A DNA stretch of 14,700 nt from Mucidula mucida (lineage: Eukaryota; Basidiomycota; Agaricomycetes; Agaricales; Physalacriaceae): the NCBI GenBank assembly GCA_015501055.1, contig JADNYV010000831.1, positions 1 through 14,700 of the forward strand, in the 5' to 3' direction. How positions within the stretch are numbered: the stretch's first letter is position 1; every line of letters begins with the position of its first letter. Below are positions 1 to 8,789 of this stretch, in pieces. Position numbers and translations under genes: made by a program. The notes below the pieces were generated by a model. It was given only the letters and a program-made list of their open reading frames with translations. It was not told where the DNA came from and searched no databases.

Positions 1-193
1 ATATAAAGCCTCCTACGCTGTTTTTCTTCTTCGTTTCCGCCCTTGTTGACCTGGTGTTTTCCGCTCCGGATCGTCTGGGCTCCTTCCGGTACTCACCCAG
101 GATCTCCTGCCAGCCACTTGGGCTCTGCACGCGCCTCGCATCTGCCCGGGAACGTCGAGGGACAGTCTCATAGGCTTGCCCGTTGCTTCGCGC

Positions 194-541
194 ATGACAG
201 AGCCCAGCCTCAATGTATCGATTGTAGTCCTAGGCAATGCGTCGTCGATGCTGGCTGCGGACCCGCCCGTGGGGTCTCACCGCCAGGTAGCGTGTGCGCT
301 TCCTTGAGCGTTACTTGCGCCTTCGGGAATAAGGCTACGCCTCCCGTTGCCAGTACTGTAGCAGCAGGCCTCGGTCTGTGTGCCAGTGCGGTGCAAAGCT
401 CATTTCTCCGTTCTCTTCAACCGGGCGACAAGGCAACGAAGGTGAGTCGATGTCTCCGATGCCACTCTCACTGCTGAAGACTTCCTACAGGAACAGTATC
501 AGTACCTTGTATCACAGCACCTGTATCCCGCCACATTTTGA
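194..541 (+). CDS. Possible small spliced ORF (83 aa), speculative
   Basis: I do not recognise this product. An ATG at 194 opens a reading frame that can be spliced as exons 194-286, 334-441 and 491-541. The introns would be 47 nt (gtagcg...ataag) and 49 nt (gtgagt...ctacag), the same size as those in the firm genes here. Both are phase 0, and the frame closes at TGA 539-541. The product would start MTEPSLNVSIVVLGN and end SQHLYPATF, with no domain or clear signal peptide. A TATA-like atataaag lies at position 1 of the window, followed by a pyrimidine-rich stretch. Against it: the ATG has a poor context, the first intron lacks a clear branch site, and nothing in the protein is recognisably conserved. 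It may be chance or the remnant of a larger gene. Confidence 0.2.
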
Positions 542-1425
542 ACAGAGACAACCCCCGCTTCGGCGACCGCTGTCATGGCTTTTGTTCTCAGTACGTCGCC
601 ACATTTTGCAGATCCACAATTCGCTGATCTCACTATTTATAGGTAGACCGGCTTTGAAAGGCGCTATGGGATCGGGAAGCGTCAAGAGCCTTCAAAGTGC
701 GAGTCCAAGGTAGGGCGACCAAGGTGCGTATCCCGGAGATGCGTGCTCCCTTGACGTGGGCTCCGGGCTTAAGACCTACGGGTCGAACTAAAGCACGCCT
801 TTCTCTTCCTTCGAAATTGATGGCTCATGTTGATATGGCTGCTATTGGATGTGCCTTGTACCACAGACGTGCGCAGGGGAAACAATGGAAGGAAGCTGTC
901 GCGTGGTGGCACAAGATGGAATCGCTAACGACGTTGACTACGATACCAAGCATGGACAAATACCTCTTTCCTCTGCATTCCTTGTTCACCACGCAGTATA
1001 TAATTAGTGTACAGTGCCTCTGAGAACATAGCTACAAGTCAGTCGGTGTATAGAACGTAGCTCTGATTCTGCCACTTCCGTCTGGATATCCGTGTCTTCA
1101 CTCGCGTTCCCAACTTCCTGTGCAAGTAACTGCATGATTGTACAGGGGGAGTGAGTATGAGTATGAGTATGAGTTGGGGCTGCTCACTCCTGCCACATAT
1201 TAGCGACAGAGGTGAGTCCGTGCTCACGCGTTCCGGCCCGCGCTCCAATGTCACATTTGATTGGGCACACAAGTTGCCGTCGCCTGTATACACTACATGA
1301 CGAGATGACGAATGACTATCAGACCCCATGATAGCCATCCCATCAAGCCGGATTCATTAACAGAAAATATAACAAAATCCATTGTCCGTGACTATCTCAA
1401 ACCCCGCAACGAGAGTGCCATGTAC
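542..1425. other. Stretch with no supportable gene
   Basis: Open frames here are short and lack family motifs. A plus-strand frame at 697-1023 encodes about 108 residues ending near a tatataatta at about 999, but it has no recognisable domain and no clear splice partners. The 12-mer cgccacattttg occurs twice, near 530 and near 598. A hexamer microsatellite at 1153-1173 is listed separately. Confidence 0.4.
1153..1173. repeat. Hexanucleotide microsatellite (gagtat)
   Basis: Three perfect copies of gagtat followed by gag are visible. The array is short, lies outside any recognised exon and is probably neutral. Confidence 0.85.
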
Positions 1426-1575
1426 TCATGCTTCATCACCATCGAGTGCCTCATCACTGGCCGCGTATCTGTCTTGCTTGTCCTGAAACAGAACCCGCAG
1501 ACCAAGAGAGACATCCTCGCGCGGTTCAAACCCGAATTGTCCTGTCAACGCCCGCGACAGCCCGTAAACAGCCTC
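1426..1575 (-). CDS. Possible C-terminal coding exon of an unrecognised gene
   Basis: On the minus strand, an acceptor-like acatag is followed by an open frame of 49 codons ending in TGA at 1426-1428. The peptide starts EAVYGLSRALTGQFGFEP and ends ASDEALDGDEA. Its acidic tail and even composition look more like a real C-terminus than a chance frame. A GT-AG intron at 1576-1638 would join it in phase to an upstream frame ending STRIALLAR, which runs back through the 1689-1746 copy of the direct repeat. I do not recognise the family and no start could be placed, so this may be the tail of a decayed gene. Confidence 0.25.
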   Translation of the reverse strand, partial: EAVYGLSRALTGQFGFEPREDVSLGLRVLFQDKQDRYAASDEALDGDEA

Positions 1576-1688
1576 CTATGTTGTTCTCAGGCCACCCCTT
1601 CTCGCTCCAGCAGCACACGGCTCACCAAACGCCGTTACCCTGGCGAGGAGCGCTATCCTAGTCGAGGCGGACATTGACACTTGCAAGG

Positions 1689-1746
1689 TGACACCCACGC
1701 AGTCGTCCTGACGAGCAGCGGCGCTCTCGTCGAGGTGCACTGGTGC
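1689..1746. repeat. Direct repeat, copy 1 (100-bp spacing)
   Basis: Positions 1689-1746 match 1789-1846 at 53 of 58 positions, with an offset of exactly 100 bp. The last 40 bp (1707-1746) are identical between copies, and the five differences lie in the first 17 positions. Read on the minus strand, both copies encode the peptide APVHLDESAAARQD. Confidence 0.9.
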
Positions 1747-1762
1747 GACTGTCCATGCATGT

Positions 1763-3507
1763 TCATCCAGACAGACAACAAGCCAAGATGACACTTACAC
1801 AGTTATCCTGACGAGCAGCGGCGCTCTCGTCGAGGTGCACTGGTGCAATGTGATGTGCAGGTTGGATGCACTGAAAGATGTATCGGGATGTCGCTATAAT
1901 ACTTGACAAATGATTCTTCGAACCTAATACCGCTCTGCTGGAGCCAAGACAAAAAGCAATGCGCCCCGTGGTATAACTACAATTCTCCGCATCATGAGCG
2001 CAAATCAGAGAAATCTGAACATCCAACCCTCCCGCCTTCATCAACTTCCACTTCAGCAAATTATCCATCCCAGGCGAAACGTTCCAGCATCGGAGCGAAG
2101 CGGCCACATACACACGATCCCGCTTCATAACGGAGCGCCGAAATTCAACCATCTCAACCAACGGGTCCCGCCAAAATGCGGTGGGGAAGGCTGGTCTGGG
2201 GCTCCCCTCAAACGCAACGATCGTCAGGTCGGTCAACTTGGGTACGAGCACCTGTTTCTTCATAGCATCAAGGACCTCCACTAAGTCCTGTCGATGAGCT
2301 GGTCCCAAATCCCCCTAAACCAAATGCTCAGTTTCTCCAACTCGGGCGTGAGCTTCAAGAGCTCGACGAAAGCCTGCGGCTGCAAGGCACATTCATCAAA
2401 GAAAGGCCGGGCTGCGTAGCTGACAGCCAGACCGATCTATAAGACTATGGATGGCGCGAATCATGGAGCCATCGTTGGCTCGGGAATGAGGGAAAACAGT
2501 AACGTCTGCCAACTTGGGCACAGGGAAAGTCAAGGATTTCGGCGTCTCGTGCGGCCAGTCGCTCAACATAGAGAGGGAAGCCTCAGCAATGGGTACGCAG
2601 TCCCAGTACGGGCAAAACGATGCTCGCCCGGTGTAGACAAGTCCAACACCATGAGCATGTTCATTCCCACCAACGCTCGGTTCGCGTGATAGTCGATCGG
2701 CGAGACGCGCCACTTCGCAACACTCCAGAGCTCGGAGTAATGCGTAAGGTGCGCGGGGAGCTGAAAGATATGACTATCAACCTCAAGAGTGACGCGGCGC
2801 AGCTTGGGAGCAACAGCAAACGCTGGCATAACGCTGACAGCCAGGTTGACACCTGCACGCGCTGCTACATTCGGCGGTATCGGCGCTCTGATCTCGACGG
2901 CCTCCAAGTGGGGAACACGACCGCGGACGCGCCTCAGCCACGTGATAGTCTCGTACTCTACGAGACGAAAGTTCTCCGACTTCCAAATCTTGCTGAGACT
3001 CAATATCCCCACGAAGAGATCTCGATGGGCAACGGTAGACGCCGCCTCGTATCGAATGGACAGGGGGCGAAACGCCGCCAAATGAACAACGAGTTTAAGC
3101 AAAAGCGTGGCCTTGGTACCGACGGGGGAGGCAGGTATGTGGAAGCGGGTCCATAGATTGGGAGAGTCTCCGACGATTGAGCTCCATCTCGCGCAAATCC
3201 GCAAAAGAAGCCACGGCCCGCTCTCCATAGAGGTGAGTGTGAACTCGTCAAAGGTGTTCTCGAAAACTTTCAGAAGCAGCTCGGTGGGGAGGCGGTCGAT
3301 GGAACAGGGCCTCTGATTCAAGGGCAGTACAGCAGTCACAGGGGAAGCCCGTAGGTGGGAGAGGCGGCGGTCAGCCTCCGATGCACGGAATGCTTGGATT
3401 ATGCCGGAGTGAGTCAAGACTTGGGGCGCGAGCTGATCAGGCGGTAGTTCAGTAATAGACGGAATTTGCATGATTAACGCATGCTCGGATTCGTCGGCGT
3501 ACGACAT
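1763..3507 (-). pseudogene. F-box domain protein, frameshifted
   Basis: The frame starts at ATG 3507 (MSYADESEHA); further in-frame codons upstream look like 5' UTR. An F-box-like segment lies at about residues 70-120, with SIDRLPTELLLKVFE, then GPWLLLRICARWSSI and SPNLWT, the layout common in agaricomycete F-box proteins. Leucine-rich, LRR-like sequence follows. In a complete protein the F-box would bind Skp1 in an SCF ubiquitin ligase, and the C-terminal part would select the substrate. Here the reading switches frame three times: near 2560-2566 (after LRLPSL), near 2397-2407 (at a T-rich run) and near 2281-2291. Coding-like sequence continues in the new frame each time, for example SDWPHETPKSLTFPVPKLA, then ALQPQAFVELLKLTPELEK, then LVEVLDAMKKQVLVPKLTD. 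No intron fits these places. The last frame stays open to 1763, but clearly F-box-like sequence ends near 1990, so the natural C-terminus is uncertain. Sequencing error is the alternative, but about 5 kb of other coding sequence and introns here shows none. Confidence 0.75.
1789..1846. repeat. Direct repeat, copy 2 (100-bp spacing)
   Basis: This is the second copy of the repeat at 1689-1746. All five differences are transitions (C to T or G to A when going from copy 1 to copy 2). They give this copy a canonical minus-strand donor hexamer, gtaagt, at 1798-1793. The repeat lies inside the open frame that continues past the conserved part of the broken F-box gene. Confidence 0.9.
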
Positions 3508-4787
3508 ATTCGCTGATATACCAATCAGTACTACAAGTCGATGAAACTGAAGGGGGCTCACGATACAGTTAGGGAAGCACAATCCGAAGAGTATATTTAC
3601 AGCATGCTGAGGACAGCGAGTTATATGTAGTCCGAGTCGCTTCAATATAAATGGGGATTACGAACGACATCCAAGCTGATCATAGGGAACTTGGAAGTCG
3701 TGGCTGCCTCAAGGTCATAGGTAGTTCACATCATTCACAGCCGCTTTGACTCAGACCCAAGTATTCGAGACCTGAATCAGGTATCAGCGCTTCCGGAAAG
3801 AGAAAGGAAAACTTGATGCGTGCATGCCTCGGAGGGAATTAATCTGGCCAGAGTCATACGTCCGTGCGAACAATGGGACCACCCACTTGGGGATGGTCTA
3901 ACCGCAATCAGCGCTGATGTCTAAATGAAAGTCAGGAATACCGACTCACTACGCGGATTAACATGCAAGATTAAGAAGAAAACCGCATGGTTGATCAAAA
4001 GATAGAAGTCCAAAGCGGCAGCTACTTTTAATTTTGAGCCCAAGCTGTCATCGTTTGCCCAAATGAAAGTTCCTCTGACTCGCATCAATGATAGTACTAG
4101 CCAACCAAGATCCGCGCGAGTCACTACATAAAGTCAAAGAGTCATTCGAAGTGTCTTCATTTCGATCTGGGGTGTGTTGAGAACATGTTCTAGCGCTAAA
4201 ACACATCAAAAAACAAACGGAGAAATGACCACGATTACGCGGGAACTTGCACGAAGAACATTGCGATAAGCGTCCCAGACTTCTACTAGAATTTAACGAA
4301 TTGGCAGCGCTGATTGATGCGGTTCGCTGACTGACAGCGGAAACAGTGGTGAGTTCAGGCGGACGGATGAAGGCAATAAGAAACGTCCGCACCCAAGACA
4401 AACAGATACAAGCAATTGACTCGTCCTGGGCACGTGCTTCTTCAGAAGATCCTTAAATTTTCCAATGAATGGCCACCAGCGATCCCCAACGCATTAGTCG
4501 AGGAATTTTCGCGCGTTATTGCACGAATACTATGTTGACGAGCCGTCTTCAAATCTAAGTTCTAAGTAATTCTAAGAGATAACCCGATAGTCCAAAAAGC
4601 CAAGAGCGAAATTGAGGGATGGTATGAATACGTAGATAAGTACAGTTGGATGTCGATGCTCTAACTACTTGGTATGTATGAGAATAACGAGAAGAACTGT
4701 TGTACACGGCAATGAGTAATTAATCCACCTACCAGGAGTTACCGACATATGATATTATTCTATCTTCCGCCACAAAGCTCATCACAA
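3508..4787. other. Gene-free interval between F-box pseudogene and trehalase
   Basis: This 1.28-kb stretch looks more AT-rich than the genes around it. The longest open frame, on the minus strand at 4048-4401, is serine-rich and has no family motif. The motif tctaag recurs three times at 4554-4576. No RNA gene is recognisable. The left part probably carries the F-box gene's promoter, while the part just below 4788 would be the trehalase 3' UTR and terminator region. Confidence 0.5.
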
Positions 4788-7579
4788 TTATTGAGAAGTA
4801 ATGTCGAGCGCGTCCATCGCTAGGCCTAGAGGATCCATACCCCCACTTCTAATGGCGAGCACCTCAGAGCCATTAGCATGGCTGAAGAACACCTCTGGAC
4901 TAGTGCACGCAGCAACGGCGCGGCGCATGTGGGAGGTGAGGAACGACAGTCCTACTTGGTAAGCAGCTGCAGAGAGTAGACGCGTCAGTAAACGACTTGA
5001 AAGACGACAACACAACAAGAACGTACAGTTCATCCAGCCGAAGCCTTCTCGAGGAACCATCTTGAAGTCGATACCCTGGTTTCCATACTCGGCATCCACT
5101 AAATGTGAGAGCTTCACTGCATCGAACTGAAATGAGGGGTATCTTTAGAGAGCTTCGTGTCTATTAGCGTCAATCAACATACCTTCTCTGGAACGACGCC
5201 ATTGAAATCCACAAACGCCGTTGTCATCCTGTCATCCAATCATCAGCAGAGCAAAACAAGAATACAAAGACGCTTACATGTAGAGGAACCGATAAGCCAG
5301 GCGTTGCGCCTCTTCAAGATAACCGTAGCGTTCCAATCCGACCCACATCATAATCTGGTGGGGAGGCCTGAATAACAGATCAGCACAAATATCCCCGCGA
5401 AGATCAGAACACCTGCCATGCGTATCTGCGAAATGAAGCTCAAGTGACCTTGTCATACACGTAAGAAACGGAAACATACGGGTAGTCCCATTGTCGGTTA
5501 GGTCGATCCAAAGATATCTTTCCCCTCGACTCCTCCGTGCCAGACACTACACCGCCCAGCACCTCGAACTTTTTCAGCGATTGAGTACTGGAAACCCATC
5601 ACTCGGTCAGCTTCTCCTTCAATGAAAAATGGACGACATACACAAGCTTTTGGCATTGGTCTTCGCTCGCACACCCGGCCCAAAGCGCCCAGAATGCTGT
5701 AACGCTCTCATACAGAATTTGCTTCTCTGTGGCCGTATCATAATCGAAGTAGAGATTCTTGCTCTCGTTCCAAAGGTATTTGTCTATCCTCTCCTTCCTG
5801 AGCGCTGCGCGCTGGAACCACTCATCACTGCACTGCGCTCGCTTCCGCGAACTCTCACGGCCCCGCTTCGCATAGGTCTCGGGCGACGGAGGGAACGGCG
5901 CCAACGGGAAATCTTCCTCCAATTCCAATTCGTCATCAAACACTTCCCGGATAGCAGTCCCGATATCCACCTCGTACTTGTACAAGAGCGCCTGAAGGTC
6001 GATGGTAGCCAGGTTGGCACATCGCTTCTCGAATCGGTACGTCGTGTCATGTCCAGACTCTCGCACGGCACGATCATGGAGGAAGTATTCGTCGAGCTTG
6101 GGCTCTTTGAGGCTGCCATCGTTATACTTCTCGCTGAACTCGAGCACAGATAATCCATGCTTCTCCGCGTACGGCTCGAGGATATGGGTGAAGTGAGACG
6201 CCTCGGTTTCGGGAGGAATACCCAAACCATCAGGTCTGTACCGCGACAATCCGGTTTTTGGATCCATACGAGGCTCCGCAACCCAAACGGTATGATATTC
6301 CTTGATAGCAGCTTGAATAGCTCGCTTGAGCCATGCACGGTTCTCGTCGACATCAGACTTGTCAAGCTGGTTGTAGATCTGCAAAGCCATGTCCGTAAGG
6401 AACGGCGGCTGCGTACGACAGAGGTAATAACTTCGGCTCCCGTTCAAGATCTTTCCATAGTGCTTGATCTCGAAGATGAAATGGTCGACCATACCCTTGG
6501 CCATGGAAATCTGGCCGTCGACGAGGAGACCGAGACTAATGAAGTACGAGTCCCAATTATAGAGCTTAAAGTCATTTGAGCAAAAAGCTAACCACTGAAA
6601 GCAAGAAACATACCTCGTTGAAGCGTGCGCCGGGAACGATGAAAGGAATGCCCTTCAAAGACTTGCCGCCTTTTCCATCATCGACTTCATTCATCGCCAG
6701 CGCGAGGATACCCGGCTTGTTGTTGAGGCTTTTCACGAATACGGGATCATCTGGCTTCTCTGGCAGCACTTGGACGTCTAGTTTCATATGGGGTTTGTCC
6801 TTGGCCACCTTGCGGTAGTACTCGGCCATGGCGGGTTCGCCATGGGGGACGTAGATGCGGGGATTAATCTTTCCAGTGCGGTTCTTGGGGTCAGCCGTTA
6901 TGATTTCCAGGCCGTCACCATCGATGCGGCGAGTCAAAGAGTGCCAAAAGGAGTTCTTAATCATACGCGACAGACGGTCGACGGGGTTTTCTGTTAGACG
7001 GGCTTCGTCGAGGACAATGCGCTTGCGGTTGTGGTCCTTGGCAAGGGCGAGCTCTTGAAGCAGATTGGAAAGCATGTAAGTACCCTAGAACGAGTCAAAG
7101 AACGAATACAAGGAAATAGGCAGGACATACGCGTATGTCAAAGGTTTTGAAACCGTTGCTTGTTGCAGTGCCCAGCGCCATCATCTTCGGTCCTGCGTCG
7201 GTGACGCTGATCTGGAAGTCGCCATCCGTGTCCTCCTGCTCTAGGACGACCCGAATGGTCTCCTCCACGTCGATGAGGAAGCGACGAGGCCCTCCGCTTA
7301 CGCTCTTCTCGTCATGAGACATCCGACGTGGCCGTAAATGCCAGTCTTCCTGGAAGGCGGGTGCCTTCTTTGGCTTGTAGCCGTGGATATGAGACTATTA
7401 GCGGGGTTTAGCTTTTGTAGCCTTTGTCTAGACGACCAACGACGTACATGACTATATGTCCGCGACCTGGTGAAAGACTCGCCGCCGCCATAGTACGCGG
7501 CGGCGTCGAGGTGAGGCTGCGTGCCGTCGCGCTCGTCAACAAAGGAAACGCCAGTGGGATGATTAACGACGGGCGCCAT
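4788..7579 (-). CDS. NTH1: Neutral (cytosolic) trehalase, GH37, complete, 10 exons
   Basis: This enzyme hydrolyses trehalose to two glucose molecules in the cytosol. Exons on the minus strand are 7448-7579, 7131-7373, 6614-7084, 5642-6564, 5480-5587, 5417-5425, 5278-5367, 5183-5228, 5027-5126 and 4788-4966. They total 2301 nt and encode 766 residues, a normal length for the family. Introns are 46-74 nt. The N-terminal regulatory region has basophilic sites RSRTYS43 and RRMS63. An EF-hand-like calcium loop, [12 protein letters not shown], lies at 92-103. The (alpha/alpha)6 catalytic domain follows. Signature 1 is PGARFNELYNWDSY (276-289), with Ala where Gly is usual, and signature 2 is QWDYPYAWPP (622-631). 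By family analogy the catalytic acid is Asp455 (ESGHDTTYR) and the base Glu701 (REGFGW). In yeast Nth1, protein kinase A phosphorylation with 14-3-3 binding, plus calcium, activates the enzyme; that this applies here is inferred. No signal peptide is seen, which argues against acid trehalase. The start is the first ATG of exon 1. Confidence 0.96.
5417..5425 (-). other. NTH1: 9-nt microexon of the trehalase, followed by a GC-AG intron
   Basis: The exon before ends TGG GAC TAC CC at 5480 with a gtatgt donor. The next acceptor is cgcag at 5426, and the frame needed downstream (CCT CCC CAC CAG from 5366) is reached only if this exon is ATACGCATG. That yields the conserved QWDYPYAWPPHQ. The following intron (5368-5416, 49 nt) then starts GCAGGT and ends CAG. 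A GT donor 4 nt further on would make a 13-nt exon that shifts the frame and meets TGA at 5314-5316. The splice call rests on protein conservation, not on transcript data. Confidence 0.75.
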
Positions 7580-8789
7580 GAAAGAGATGGTGGTGGTGGT
7601 AAGAAACAGGAAATCTGGGGTAAGTCAGGTTTACACCAATTCAGTTGCCCCGCAAAACTTTTGTGCACGTGCTGTGCAATTCGCGACCGTCAGTTCCCCG
7701 TCGTCAACGGCGGGAAGGAACCGTCGTGTTCTCACCTGTTCGCCCGATATTTTAGTGGTGATGGTCACCGTCAAAGCCGGATATGACGTTGCTTTAAAAG
7801 ATCTCCACGACTGCAAGAATTGTCTAGCGGGTCTAGCAGTAGACCGTCCGACACCAACATAATGGTGCCCTTTATACTGTCAATGGCGCCCTGGTGTACG
7901 CTTCATGTACAGTGACATCAAGGCTTCTCTGACCGAACACCGGCGGTTCGTCATAGGCGCACTTCATAAACACTCGCTTAACAGTCGTTGGGGATCCTCA
8001 GTGTTCAAAACCGTACAAGAGTTCTCCGGCTATCAGCATCTCGACCTGAGGTACGAACATTAAATGAACTGTACGACCTCGTCAAACGTAAAGATAAACC
8101 GCTGGAATGTTCCTTCCATTCAGTTCCAATCCGTGGATAAAGGTATGATAGATTCATGTGGATGCACTTTGTAACCACCGAAGGCTTCGTGGGTCAGAAC
8201 AGCCCCACCCGTCAAATTCATACACAAAAGACAGGTTGCACACAAGGGGACGAGGGTGGATCCACAGCAAAAGAGACAGAACACCAGCAGAGGGCGGCGA
8301 GACTTGGTAGTCCATCCAAGTATAGTTATCAATCTAACTTTAATGTCCTCTAAAACGTGAGCATGACGTTGAACGTGAATCACGGCACCGTACGCATATG
8401 ATGGCGCTATCAGTCAAAGCCCGTTTGCAAGGACACTCGAGGCAAGGCCAGGAAGCTTCAAGGTTCCATCAGATTTCATCCACGAAGCCGTCGTATGGCT
8501 TGGGGACAGAAGATAATGAGTCTCAAGGAGAATGAAAACGTACTGGCAGGCCGGGAGGCTATAATTGTGAGGTTCGTGTTAAAAAGAGCACATTAATCTT
8601 CAAGATAGGCGCAACCATCAAACCGCCTAAGCAGTAGCCCGGCACAGAAGCCCGTGGACATCGTAGGGCCGTTGAAGACGCTTTTCTTGAACGATATGGC
8701 CAATGAAGAGCATCATTATACTCAAGACCGTCAAAATATACAAAACATACAACATGTCACGTACGCACAACCCGGATGGCATCTGACCA
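7580..8789. other. Intergenic region: trehalase promoter and Nup49 3' flank
   Basis: No gene is supportable here; the frames present are short and motif-free. The trehalase promoter must lie in the left part. A weak TATA-like cttttaaagc (minus strand, 7791-7800) sits about 210 bp upstream of the start codon. A short run of GGT repeats lies at about 7587-7600, next to the start codon. The AGGGG core of the yeast stress-response element is seen on the plus strand at 8245-8249, about 670 bp upstream, too far and too short to give it weight. Confidence 0.45.

Noticed and set aside
43..477. 144-residue plus-strand open frame rich in Cys
   Set aside because: It starts at TTG, has no hydrophobin-type cysteine pattern and no family motif; a spliced alternative from 194 explains part of it at least as well.
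2396..2713. Introns as an explanation for the F-box frame changes
   Set aside because: Possible GT-AG pairs near 2565 would be about 28-48 nt and either leave the wrong frame or remove the coding-like LLRLPSL segment; the other two breaks have no usable pairs.
4048..4401. 117-residue minus-strand frame in the 3.5-4.8 kb gap
   Set aside because: Serine-rich, low-complexity-like composition, with no motif, splice structure or conserved block.
5784..6365. 193-residue minus-strand open frame
   Set aside because: Out-of-frame shadow of the large fourth trehalase exon.
8245..8249. AGGGG stress-response element upstream of the trehalase
   Set aside because: A single 5-bp match 670 bp from the start codon is expected by chance.
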